Source: Leuctra nigra
Taxonomy: Eukaryota; Arthropoda; Insecta; Plecoptera; Leuctridae
Direction: 5' to 3'
DNA length: 64,000 bases
Assembly: GCA_934045905.1 (NCBI GenBank)
Contig: OW203768.1
Span: forward strand, 30,471,060 to 30,535,059
How positions within the stretch are numbered: the stretch's first letter is position 1; every line of letters begins with the position of its first letter. Position numbers and translations under genes: made by a program. Positions 33,101-44,084 of this stretch are shown here, piece by piece. The notes beneath the pieces were generated by a model. That model ran no database searches. It was not told the DNA's origin and worked only from the letters and a program-made list of their open reading frames with translations.

Positions 33101-33278
33101 ACACATCTTTCACAAGTCCTTTGCTAAATCGAGTTGGTTCTCACTGAGCGTGTATGTTACAGAAAGTGGCTCCGTCGCCAACGCATCGGTTCTCATTGGC
33201 GAGGACCTACTGGCTGGTCTGGGCGGTGCTGTTCCAAGCGGCAGTTCATGTAGACTCACCACGCGGTTTCACGGCCAG
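29926..33278 (+). CDS. Nmdar2: NMDA receptor subunit 2, three internal exons
   Basis: Ligand-gated, calcium-permeable glutamate receptor subunit of the neuronal membrane. Exons 29926-30109, 31038-31147 and 33163-33278 join in frame. Product in order: end of ligand-binding lobe S1 ([52 protein letters not shown]), helix M1 ([11 protein letters not shown]...[10 protein letters not shown]), cytoplasmic link, and pore loop M2 ([20 protein letters not shown]). The match to the insect Nmdar2 I remember is strong. The pore carries glutamine where vertebrate GluN2 has asparagines, as in Drosophila. Missing on this strand: upstream amino-terminal and S1 exons, and downstream M3 (YTANLAAF), S2 and M4. 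So it is a fragment, a very long-intron gene, or misassembled. Confidence 0.88.
30143..30419. mobile_element. Foldback MITE, AAGACGGCTG family, copy 2
   Basis: GTGGCCTTGAAGA at left and TCTTCAAAACTC...CAGCCGTCTTATAGG at right; shares the AATCGATTTTTATCAATATC arm with copy 1. Starts 33 bases after the S1 exon donor. Confidence 0.7.
30446..30480 (+). repeat. TTTGATATGA tandem decamer
   Basis: About three direct copies, in the Nmdar2 intron. Confidence 0.8.
30710..30914. mobile_element. MITE with GATTGGCTG/CAGCCAATCC, copy c
   Basis: Same family as 13652 and 14496; inverted GTAAAAACGGTTTTTGAAAG and ACCGTTTTTACTTTG. Confidence 0.7.
31038..31147 (+). CDS. Nmdar2: Nmdar2 exon: M1 helix
   Basis: Acceptor GACGTTCCAG, donor AAG|GTAGGC. 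Reads [16 protein letters not shown] then [14 protein letters not shown]. The start may be off by one base. Confidence 0.88.
31190..31784 (+). mobile_element. Helitron-like element, copy 7a
   Basis: AA|TTGAGCGAGCG at 5'; AACGCATTACACTGAGCGTT hairpin then TTCCTTG|T at 3'. Paired with an inverted copy immediately downstream. Confidence 0.7.
31797..32339 (-). mobile_element. Helitron-like element, copy 7b, inverted
   Basis: The plus strand reads AACGCTAAGTGTAACGCGTT at left and CGCTCGCTCAA|TT at right, the reverse of copy 7a. The 3' ends of 7a and 7b face each other about 12 bases apart. Confidence 0.7.
32340..33162. other. Rest of Nmdar2 intron
   Basis: AT-rich, no repeat family recognised. 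Confidence 0.5.
33163..33278 (+). CDS. Nmdar2: Nmdar2 exon: M2 pore loop
   Basis: Acceptor TGTATGTTACAG, donor GCCAG|GTGAAC in phase 2. Reads [20 protein letters not shown] then [19 protein letters not shown]. Other frames across this exon are shadows. Confidence 0.88.
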
Positions 33279-33315
33279 GTGAACATCAACAATAATAGTT
33301 TCATTTCCAGAAACA

Positions 33316-33976
33316 TAAAGGTCCATTCACACGGCTGATTGCATGAAAGTGATACCATAAGTTTCATTGGATGTGCGCGTGTGAACTGACCGATCATCCG
33401 ATTCTTACCAATTACCGATCGAATCGCGATTATAGAGACTAGCTCAAAACTTGATGATCACGATTGCTGATTGGCGTCATGGACCAATCAGATGTGAGAA
33501 TTTCAGTCACGTGGTACTTACAAGGAAATCAAAATGGCTCCGAAAGTTTCCAATGGTATTAGAACGGGAAGGGAATCACTATTGTTTTATCATAACAAAT
33601 AATTAGAGACAAGGATGGTTATTCTTGAAATAGTTATCACGTCATAAGTAATGACTCATAAGAAAGTCATAATATTAACATGGTGAGAGATAGGACAAAC
33701 TTCCTTATGACATCATAACTTAGAGTTATGACGTGATAACTTTTTCAAGAATAAGCCCCAAGATGAAATAAAGATGGAAAACTTCCTTCTCGAACATTTG
33801 AACAAAAACAAAAGACAAAATCACGTTCCTACGCCTTCTGAAGCAGGCAAGGTCGTGTTATTGAATACTTTGTCGTCTGAACTCTGAACTCTGAATATCT
33901 CGCACATCCAATGAAACTTATGGTAGAATTTTACCAATCACTTTCATGCAATCAACCGATGAAGTTCACGGACTCA
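33316..33976. mobile_element. MITE with GGTCCATTCACACGG ends
   Basis: GATTGCATGAAAGTGAT and CATAAGTTTCATTGGATGTG at left are mirrored by CACATCCAATGAAACTTATG and ATCACTTTCATGCAATC at right. Starts 37 bases after the M2 exon donor. Confidence 0.75.
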
Positions 33977-34713
33977 GCGGCACAAAGTTCAATTGTGTGA
34001 CTTAAATAATTTTAATACGAGTTCGCACGCGATTCATGGGAAGTTTAACTTTTAAGTTTTATCTAATGTTGAGAAGAGATCTCAATGCTACTTGAAGGAT
34101 TATGTTCAAGTTTCCAATGAAATAAATGTTTTGCTAATAATATAATTTTAAGATTACACGAAACATTAAACAAAACCCAGTCTTTATGAAAAGGAATTCA
34201 ACAGGTATAAAGAAAATTAAATGTAGACGGGGAACATCACAAAACAGTGCAGCTTATCTAAAAATTTCCTCATCTCAGAAGAATGCAAAGCATTTCCTTT
34301 GTACAGCTCGCATCTCCCCCCCCCCCACACAACATAGCGATGGGGCTGGGGGATGAAGGGAGCAAGATTAATTGGCTTCACATTCTCGTCTTTATAATTA
34401 GCCAATTAGAAATCCACACGCAGTTCTACCAACCAGACGCTACAAAGCGGGGTATGGCAACATTGTGTGGATTTACCAGAATCTCATTATAAACTTATCA
34501 CACCAAAAGCTCCTAAATACAGGCCTGAAGGGATTTCAGATATTGCAATAAGATGTTCAGAATAACACGAGTGACTATATTGAGAGAAGTGGAGTATAAA
34601 TTAGTACAAAACACTATCAATTGAAATAAAAGAGTAACGAATGTAGAAGAATTTAAAACTAGGATGTGATATGCAAAATGTATGAGACATTTGTAGTTAA
34701 TGTATTAACAAAT
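33977..34713. other. Intergenic or intron
   Basis: Short poly-C near 34316-34326; no gene or family recognised. Confidence 0.5.
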
Positions 34714-37069
34714 CCCAGAAAAAACACTCCGTGTAAAAATACCAGCCAAGTCTCTTTAACTATAAAAAAAAAATATAAGAAATCTAAAAATTCAGCACTG
34801 AAAAGGAGTGATATCAAAAAAGGAGCCAAGTCAACGAATTTTCCAAATTTTAATCGTACCATTGAAATAAAAATATCAACCCCCGAGAAATACTTAAAAA
34901 AAGGACTTGGCGCATCGTTTTTTTAAAGACACTTTTCTATCCTAAAAGTATAGGAAGAACTCTACAAGTATATTTTCCTGAGTATATCACATTCATTATC
35001 GACGAATCATACTACGTTTTAATATAACTAGTACTCTTACCTACTGGCAGTTTTGGTATTTTGTCAATATTCAGAGGAAATAAACGGATAAACGAATAAC
35101 GAATAAACGGAAGCGGCCTAGTCTATTCGTTATTGCCACTATTTCTAGGGTCATATTAATCAATCATACTTCTCAATATCGTGACTGAGGGAAATAGCAA
35201 AAGCGCTCATTACAAGAAGGCCGTCAATGAGATTTGTATAAGTGACTAGTGCACTGAGCCATGCTGCTCAAATAATTACTGACTAGATTTTTATCTAAAG
35301 TAATACGTTATGTAATTTATGAATTTTTTTGGTATAAAATGTTAATTAATAGCAATTAATTACACGGCGAGAAGGTTCCAAGTATAATGCTGTAGTAGGT
35401 ATGTTGATGTACCCACAAAACTATAGGTACCTACCAATCACAAACACAACTGTTCTGTATTTATTGCTTGTAAGACAATGCTATGTTTCTTTGCGTACTT
35501 ATATTTAAATTTAAAATATTTTACAGAATGTTCAATACTTAATTTGAAAGTTTTGTCCCAATTTTTCTAGGCATTTCTGAACTACGTAGTATGTGAGTGG
35601 CATAAGCTTAAGAATAGAAAAATGTCTTTAAAAAAACGATGCGCCAAGTCCTTTTTTTAAGTATTTCTCGGGGGTTGATATTTTTATTTCAATGGTACGA
35701 TTAAAATTTTGAAAATTCGTTGACTTGGCTCCTTTTTTGATATCACTCCTTTTCAGTGCTGAATTTTTAGATTTCTTCTATTTTTTTTTTATAGTTAAAG
35801 AGACTTGGCTGGTATTTTTACACGGAGTGTTTTTTCTGGGATATCACTTCTTTTGTTAGTTTATTCATACAGCTTGTAGCACATGTCCGAGCAGGGACTA
35901 ATTTCTTTAAAAAAATACGCCTCAACCGATTTGGTTACTATGAAAAGTTGCGTTTGGTATAAGATGAAAATGATTATCCAAGAAGAATAGCTTAAGGTTC
36001 GTTATAATCGATCCAGCCGTTTTCGATACATGACGTCACTTCCGGTTTTGAAATAGCGGCCGAATTCCGGTATAGGTAATAAGAAAACAATCTAGTTTTA
36101 TCTAGTTGATACCTTCATGAACGACCATCTGAATTCCTAATCCCTATATTTCCGTAAAATCGGTCATGCCGTTTGTAATATATGACGTCACTTCCGGTTT
36201 CATTTAGTGGTTCCTGCCGCCATTTCCGGTACCATTAATTTATTTATTCATTTTTCACAATTGATTTTTCAAATAAATAGCAGAATGAATACGCAGGAGC
36301 TAGTTCAGTTGCAATCGTTACAGGCGTTTTAGATATATGACGTCACTTCCGGTTTCAGGAATGGCGGCCGAGAACACTGCTACCTTGAATATATAAATTG
36401 TATTGTCTATGTTACAATGTAAGTTAATTATGTACGTATTTTAAGTATAATTTGTTGAAATAAGTTAAATATTGCGTATTTATGACGTCACTTCCGGTTT
36501 AGAAAATAAGAAAATAATATTTTTTTTATTGATACTTCATATAGATGACCATCTAAATCGAATGGCGCTAATTTCGTTCTAATCGGTCCAGACGTTTTTG
36601 AGTTATGACGTCACTTCCGGTTTAAAAATGGCGGCACAAAAAATCACAAGGAGCAAGGTATCATCAGACGCCAAAAGTGCATATGTGGTAAAAGTTTCAG
36701 GTCGATCGGTTTAGCCGTTTAGGCTGTGGCGCTGTCAACAGGGTTTCCTGATATCATCAGAATCATCATCTTCAGAATCAGAAAGTGGTGTAATTTCACT
36801 GTTTTCTCGGTCCTCTAGCGCGCAAATGGCATAACCTATTGTTCCCAAATTTGGTATATGTAGTGGGGTGGGCCATAGCTCGAAATTAAGACATTTCACA
36901 ACAATGTGAGATTTTCCAATTTTAAGATCCAGTAGGCCGAAAATGCCATGTTGTTGCTTACAGTAAAAGTGTTTGGTCTGCTCCTCAGTTTATTAGGCAT
37001 TTACGGTATGTTGAGTGACTGTGAGTGTATAGTACGACTTGGCTGGGTGGAGCGACCGCTCCACTAGAT
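34714..37069 (+). mobile_element. Foldback/CRE-cassette element, copy A (full length)
   Basis: 2,356 bp. Left foldback module 34714 to about 35840: arms begin CCCAGAAAAAACACTCCGTG and meet around an AT-rich centre; the closing arm ends GTGTTTTTTCTGGG. Right module: five perfect TGACGTCA sites (36031, 36183, 36339, 36483, 36606), each followed by CTTCCGG. The conserved tail AGCGACCGCTCC ends ACTAGAT. No open frame of note. Confidence 0.85.
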
Positions 37070-38486
37070 CCCAGAAAAAACACTCAGTGTAAAAATACCA
37101 GCCAAGTCTCTTTAACTATAAAAAAAAATAGAAGAAATCTAAAAATTCAGCACTGAAAAGGAGTGATATCAAAAAAGGAGCCAAGTCAACGAATTTTCCA
37201 AATTTTAATCGTACCATTGAAATAAAAATATCAACCCCCGAGAAATACTTAAAAAAAGGACTTGGCGCATCGTTTTTTTAAAGACACTTTTCTATCCTAA
37301 AAGTATAGGAAGAACTCTACAAGTATATTTTCCTGAGTATATCACATTCATTATCGACGAATCATACTACGTTTTAATATAACTAGTACTCTTACCTACT
37401 GCAGTTTTGGTATTTTGTCAATATTCAGAGGAAATAAACGGATAAACGAATAACGAATAAACGGAAGCGGCCTAGTCTATTCGTTATTGCCACTATTTCT
37501 AGGGTCATATTAATCAATCATACTTCTCAATATCGTGACTGAGGGAAATAGCAAAAGCGCTCATTACAAGAAGGCCGTCAATGAGATTTGTATAAGTGAC
37601 TAGTGCACTGAGCCATGCTGCTCAAATAATTACTGACTAGATTTTTATCTAAAGTAATACGTTATGTAATTTATGAATTTTTTTGGTATAAAATGTTAAT
37701 TAATAGCAATTAATTACACGGCGAGAAGGTTCCAAGTATAATGCTGTAGTAGGTATGTTGATGTACCCACAAAACTATAGGTACCTACCAATCACAAACA
37801 CAACTGTTCTGTATTTATTGCTTGTAAGACAATGCTATGTTTCTTTGCGTACTTATATTTAAATTTAAAATATTTTACAGAATGTTCAATATTTAATTTG
37901 AAAGTTTTGTCCCAATTTTTCTAGGCATTTCTGAACTACGTAGTATGTGAGTGGCATATGCTTAAGAATAGAAAAATGTCTTTAAAAAAACGATGCGCCA
38001 AGTCCTTTTTTTAAGTATTTCTCGGGGGTTGATATTTTTATTTCAATGGTACGATTAAAATTTTGAAAATTCGTTGACTTGGCTCCTTTTTTGATATCAC
38101 TCCTTTTCAGTGCTGAATTTTTAGATTTCTTCTATTTTTTTTATAGTTAAAGAGACTTGGCTGGTATTTTTACACGGAGTGTTTTTTCTGGGATATCACT
38201 TCTTTTGTTAGTTTATTCATACAGCTTGTAGCACATGTCCGAGCAGGGACTAATTTCTTTAAAAAAATACGCCTCAACCGATTTGGTTACTATGAAAAGT
38301 TGCGTTTGGTATAAGATGAAAATGATTATCCAAGAAGAATAGCTTAAGTTTCGTTATAATCGATCCAGCCGTTTTCGATACATGACGTCACTTCCGGTTT
38401 TGAAATAGCGGCCGAATTCCGGTATAGGTAATAAGAAAACAATCTAGTTTTATCTAGTTGATACCTTCATGAACGACCATCTGAAT
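37070..38486 (+). mobile_element. Foldback/CRE-cassette element, copy B (cut by gap)
   Basis: Starts at the base after copy A (AGAT|CCCAGAAAAAAC) in the same orientation and is almost identical to it, until the N gap interrupts it after GACCATCTGAAT. Confidence 0.85.
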
Positions 38487-38686
38487 NNNNNNNNNNNNNN
38501 NNNNNNNNNNNNNNNNNNNNNNNNNNNNNNNNNNNNNNNNNNNNNNNNNNNNNNNNNNNNNNNNNNNNNNNNNNNNNNNNNNNNNNNNNNNNNNNNNNNN
38601 NNNNNNNNNNNNNNNNNNNNNNNNNNNNNNNNNNNNNNNNNNNNNNNNNNNNNNNNNNNNNNNNNNNNNNNNNNNNNNNNNNNNNN
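38487..38686. other. Assembly gap (200 N)
   Basis: Placeholder-size gap between a nearly identical tandem repeat and a long inverted repeat, a place where assemblies often fail. Confidence 0.99.
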
Positions 38687-38687
38687 A

Positions 38688-41600
38688 AAATTCCGGGTTT
38701 AGTGATAAAAGCGTGGATTTTAGATATGTTGTAGAGAATAAAAAAACATTTGATTTTACTCGAGGGGGGGTTTTCATATCTACCCCCGTTCGGGGGTGGC
38801 AAGGGTTCAAAGTTTTGGGGATGATTGCATATTAATATTAATTCAAATGAATTGAACAAATGTAATATGTCAATTAACATGCGATAAATTGTAAAAGGGT
38901 TCAAATAAACTATAAAAAATTTCATATCGAGCAAAATGTGTGGGGGGTGGTAAATTTCACCCTTTGCCTAATATTTACTATCTTCCTCATTTATGGAGCG
39001 ATTTCAAGTTTTAAGCATTCAATCGACAGATAAAATTACATAGATTCATGATATAATATTTGTTTTTGATTTGCAACAACCTACCCCCGCTAGGGGGTGA
39101 CAAGAGTTTAAAGTTAGGGGATGATTCATTTTAATGTTAATTTACAATGAATATGATGATACTTAACATGTCATTGATTGTAACAAGGTCCAAATTATAT
39201 ATAAAAAATTAAAAATTGACCAAAAATATTAAGGGTTTGCCAAAATTTTACCCCTTTCTTTATATTTACTATCTTCCACAATTATGATGCGATTTACAGC
39301 TTCAAGTATTTAATCGATAGATAAAATTACATAGATTCATGTTATGATATTTGTTTCATGTTTGGAGTGACCTACCCCTGCTAGGGGTGGCAAGGGCTTA
39401 AAGTTTGGGGGATGATTTCACTTAAATATTAATTCTAGTTAATTGTACAAATAATTTCTGCCTCTTTAAATTGTTACAAGGTCGACATAATACATACAAA
39501 ATTTCATTTTGACCAAAAAGTGTAAGGGGGTGGTAAAATTCCACCCTATTCGCTCCTTTTCACTTTAACTTCCTCAATTGTGAACCGATTTCCAGTTTTG
39601 AGTATTCAATCGATAGATAAAATTATATAGATTCATAAAATGATATTTGTTTTTGTCTTGAGTGACCTTGTGATATTAGGATGACACCCTCTGACAAGTT
39701 TCGGGGTGTAAATATTCTATATTTATTTGTTATCGACCTTGGCATTGCCAACCAAAGAATCGAGAACATTGAGGGGGTTTAATAAATGGTGCACAGTATA
39801 AGTATAAGAGTAACTCTTTGTAAGCTCGTTTAATGACAAGGCAATTAAAGCAAATTACAAAAAAAGTTTTAATAAATCGGAGGTTGACGAAATCTTCTCA
39901 GCTACCTGTTACATGCTGCAATCCCCTCTACATTTGCAGGACGCACAGCAGGACTGGTTGCTGATCATGCATGGACACTCTTCGCCTCTGCAGTTGATCT
40001 TGCATTTGCAGATGATGACTTCTGCACACGAGCGTATGGAGTCTGGAAGAGTTGTCCACTTTGGCTCCCAAAGCTCATCTTCGTTCTTAATCCAGCCCCA
40101 GACAGCTGGATTGGGAGGTGGTGGAGACGCGATGGCAGCCGACCCCCAGATTAACCCCGCTTGCAGCGTCGCTCTCAGTGTATGCAGCGTCAACGCGTCT
40201 TTTGTCGGGGGAAGAGACTCCATTGGCTTACTCTTCTGCGTGAAAAGTTCGCGTCTGCAGAGGTTGACGGATGTCAGAGTCGTGGTTCGGTCGTACAAAG
40301 TAACAACGAATTTCTCAATCATGGCGTGCATTTCGTCGTCGACAGAGTCAATGGGTCCGGAGAGGGATGAAAATACTGATGTTATATCTGGCATGATATT
40401 CCATACCTTCTAAGCAGACTTCTTGCCCTTGCCTGCAAAAGCAGAGCAAGTATCACAACCAGTGAATGCATGGAAGAATGGCAGGGCTTCTGTTTTTTCG
40501 GGACCTAGAGTCCTGCAGATCTCATGAGCAGCAATGACACGCGCTGACTTTCCCACTCCAAATTCCAGCCATACTTTCTTGGAGATGTGTCAGCTGGCAG
40601 CAACCACACACAGTACTAAGACGTCTGAGTCAACGGTTCGAACGATCACCTCCGTTAACGATCAAATGAAAGAAAAGAGTTCACTATGAGTAAAAGAGTG
40701 TTAAACTAGTATTAATAATTAACATGTTAATCCGGTGTTTTCACTTACTTATTATACTCACTACACAATAAATAATCTAAAAATTGGCATATGACAGCTC
40801 ATGCCGTTGACAGTACGATTAGTTCCGGCACCTCCGCTAGCGTATATAGCGCTGCCAAACAATCTGTTACAAGGGTCGAGATTATAGCAGATCTTTCTGC
40901 ATATATTCGACTAGTAATTCGAATTCAAGTAGGTTTATATTCTCTATGCCAGAAGTCAGGAGACAACTGAAAAATTATGGTTAGGTATTGTAAAGTGTAA
41001 AATATATCATATTTACACCCCGAAACTTGTCAGAGGGTGTCATCCTAATATCACAAGGTCACTCAAGACAAAAACAAATATCATTTTATGAATCTATATA
41101 ATTTTATCTATCGATTGAATACTCAAAACTGGAAATCGGTTCACAATTGAGGAAGTTAAAGTGAAAAGGAGCGAATAGGGTGGAATTTTACCACCCCCTT
41201 ACACTTTTTGGTCAAAATGAAATTTTGTATGTATTATGTCGACCTTGTAACAATTTAAAGAGGCAGAAATTATTTGTACAATTAACTAGAATTAATATTT
41301 AAGTGAAATCATCCCCCAAACTTTAAGCCCTTGCCACCCCTAGCAGGGGTAGGTCACTCCAAACATGAAACAAATATCATAACATGAATCTATGTAATTT
41401 TATCTATCGATTAAATACTTGAAGCTGTAAATCGCATCATAATTGTGGAAGATAGTAAATATAAAGAAAGGGGTAAAATTTTGGCAAACCCTTAATATTT
41501 TTGGTCAATTTTTAATTTTTTATATATAATTTGGACCTTGTTACAATCAATGACATGTTAAGTATCATCATATTCATTGTAAATTAACATTAAAATGAAT

Positions 41601-42036
41601 CATCCCCCTAACTTTAAACTCTTGTCACCCCCTAGCGGGGGTAGGTTGTTGCAAATCAAAAACAAATATCATATCATGAATCTATGTAATTTTATCTGTC
41701 GATTGAATGCTTAAAACTTGAAATCGCTCCATAAATGAGGAAGATAGTAAATATTAGGCAAAGGGTGAAATTTTACCACCCCCCTACACATTTTGCTCGA
41801 TATGAAATTTTTTATAGTTTATTTGAACCCTTTTACAATTTATCGCATGTTAATTGACATATTACATTTGTTCAATTCATTTGAATTAATATTAATATGC
41901 AATCATCCCCAAAACTTTGAATCCTTGCCACCCCCGAACGGGGGTAGATATGAAAACCCCCCTCAAGTAAAATCAAATGTTTTTTTATTCTCTACAACAT
42001 ATCTAAAATCCACGCTTTTATCACTAAACCCCGAAT
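38688..42036. mobile_element. 3.35 kb element with about 1 kb inverted arms
   Basis: Left arm 38688-39722 (TTCCGGGTTTAGTGATAAAA outward end) and right arm 41000-42036 are near-perfect reverse complements. Each arm is itself about three diverged ~300 bp units marked by CTACCCCCG or CCTACCCC(C/T)GCTAGGGG and GATAAAATTACATAGATTCA. The core (39723-40999) holds a broken gene on the minus strand. Confidence 0.85.
39909..40646 (-). pseudogene. Transposon-associated gene relic (HAFTGCDT / Cys-rich C-terminus)
   Basis: The minus strand reads VDSDVLVLCVVAAS, stop, HISKKVWLEFG, LPFFHAFTGCDTCSAFAGKG, stop, KVWNIMPDITSVFSSL, MIEKFVVTLYDRTT, LRATLQAGLIWGSA, then a Cys-rich tail CKCKINCRGEECPC..CCASCKCRGDC. 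This combination (HAFTGCD, late Y-D-R-T, a W-G-W segment, C-terminal cysteine cluster) recurs in uncharacterised invertebrate proteins found in repeats. The S/T-D-x-D-V-L-V-L start recalls PIN/FEN-like nucleases, but that is inference. Two in-frame stops, one likely a former tryptophan, and a missing start make it non-functional. Confidence 0.7.
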
Positions 42037-42748
42037 TGTGATGTAAAATGGCACTTAGCAGCTGGACTATTACGGATCATGTACGGACGATAAAGAGCGC
42101 TTCCTTCAACTTTACGTTTTGATTTGAAAATATTTCAGCTCAATAGTAAAATCATAATATTATTATAAGTTATTTGAAAATTTGAGAATAATTTAAGTTT
42201 TTAAGCAATTGGTCAACAAGGAGAACTAAAGGGTGCAAATGCATGTTCCCATGTTCTGAGCCAATAACCTCACTGCTTATGTATATAATATGACATCATA
42301 CTCGGTTCGTATCTACCTGATTACATGCATAGAGGGTTTGACGACAAAGTGAGCAAAGATTAAAGAAATAAATGAGGTCACAGGTACATGACGGTTGTCT
42401 TGTTCAACGAGGTTCCTTGAAGACTTTTTCTATTTTGGTTTCACATTATTAAACTTTTATATGGTCGAACTTTTACTTTATACCTAATAATACCGTTCAA
42501 TAGGAACATTATGATCTTTGATTGATGCTCAGATATTAACATAAAAGTTTCTAACTTTGAGAGGTCAATCATACCTAGTATAAAGATATACTTTTTAAAA
42601 TAAAACTTGATAAAAAAAACATTGAACAGAGAATATATAAACGCAATAAATATTAGCATTGAACAGATGCAAATGCCTTGTGTTAACATAATTAATTACA
42701 GTGGGGATAATTGTGTTGTTAAGAGCTTTGCAAACAATCTTTATGTAT
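42037..42748. other. AT-rich intergenic, nothing recognised
   Basis: No gene or repeat family identified. Confidence 0.5.
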
Positions 42749-44084
42749 ATCTAGTGGAGCGGTCGCTCCACCCAGCCAAGTCGTACCGTACACTCACACT
42801 CACTCAACATACCGTAAATGCCTAATAAACTGAGGAGCAGACCAACCACTTTTACTGTAAGCAACAACATGGCATTTTCGGCCTACTGGATCATAAAATT
42901 GGAAAATCTCACATTGTTGTGAAATATCTTAATTTCGAGCTATGGCCCACCCCACTCCATATACTAAATTTGGGAACAATAGGTTATGCCATTTGCGTGC
43001 TAGAGGGCCGTGAAAACAGTGAAATTACACCCCTTTTAAAACCTATCTGATGATGATGATAATGATATCAGGAAACACCGCTATCACCGCCACAGCCTAA
43101 ACGGCTTAGCCGATCGATCTGAAATTTTTACCACATGTGCACTTTTGGCGTCTGAGGTGCTTTTTTTATAAAACCATCCGGTAGTCGCCATTTTGAAACC
43201 GGAAGTGACGTCATATCTCGAAAACGGCTCAACCGATCGGAATGAAACTAGCGCCAAATGATTCAGACGGTCGTCTATATGGAATATCAATAGTTAAAGT
43301 AGAGATGTACTATTACCAAAACCGGAAATGACGTCATGAAAATGAAGAACTAGATTTTAATGACCTCTTACTACAATAACCACATATTCAGAAGGCTTAT
43401 AATGATACATAACATTTATAGAAATAAATTCTAGGTGGCAGTTATTTCAGTCGCCATTTTGAAAACCGGAAGTGATACCATATCTCGAAAACGGCTGGAC
43501 TGATTGGAACGAAGCTTTCGCAATTCTTCATGGAATATCACTTTAAGCTTAGGTATATTGAGCACCAAACACAATTTTTCGTATTAACCAATTCGGAAAT
43601 GGCGTATTTTTTAAAAGTATTTAGTCATTGTTGCTCCGATGTGTGTTACAAGTTGTGTAAATAAACAAAAAAAAATAAGTGATATCCCCATAAAAAAACA
43701 CTCCGTGTAAAAATACCAGCCAAGTCTCTTCAACTATAAAAAAAATAGAAGAAATCTAAAAATTCAGCACTGAAAAGTAGTGATATCAAAAAATGAGCCA
43801 AGTCAAAACTTAATTTTAAAAACCAAAATATACTTGGCGCATCGTTTTTAAGGGCATTATAGGTATATTATATATATTTAGGTACATTTGATTTTTGGCA
43901 TATGCTTCTATACTATTTATATACACGATGCGCCAAGTGTATTTTGGTTTTTAAAATTAAGTTTTGACTTGGCTCATTTTTTGATATCACTACTTTTCAG
44001 TGCTGAATTTTTAGATTTCTTCTATTTTTTTATAGTTGAAGAGACTTGGCTGGTATTTTTACACGGAGTGTTTTTTTATGGGGA
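42749..44084 (-). mobile_element. Foldback/CRE-cassette element, copy F (minus)
   Basis: Reversed relative to A-D: begins ATCTAGTGGAGCGGTCGCTC, has TGACGTCA at 43206 and 43329 with CCGGAAGT on the plus strand, and ends with the foldback module 43684-44084 (CCCCATAAAAAAACACTCCG ... TTTTATGGGG). Shorter than A. Confidence 0.8.

Noticed and set aside
39913..40413. 166-codon plus-strand frame
   Set aside because: Shadow of the minus-strand transposon relic, which carries the recognisable HAFTGCD and Cys-rich motifs.
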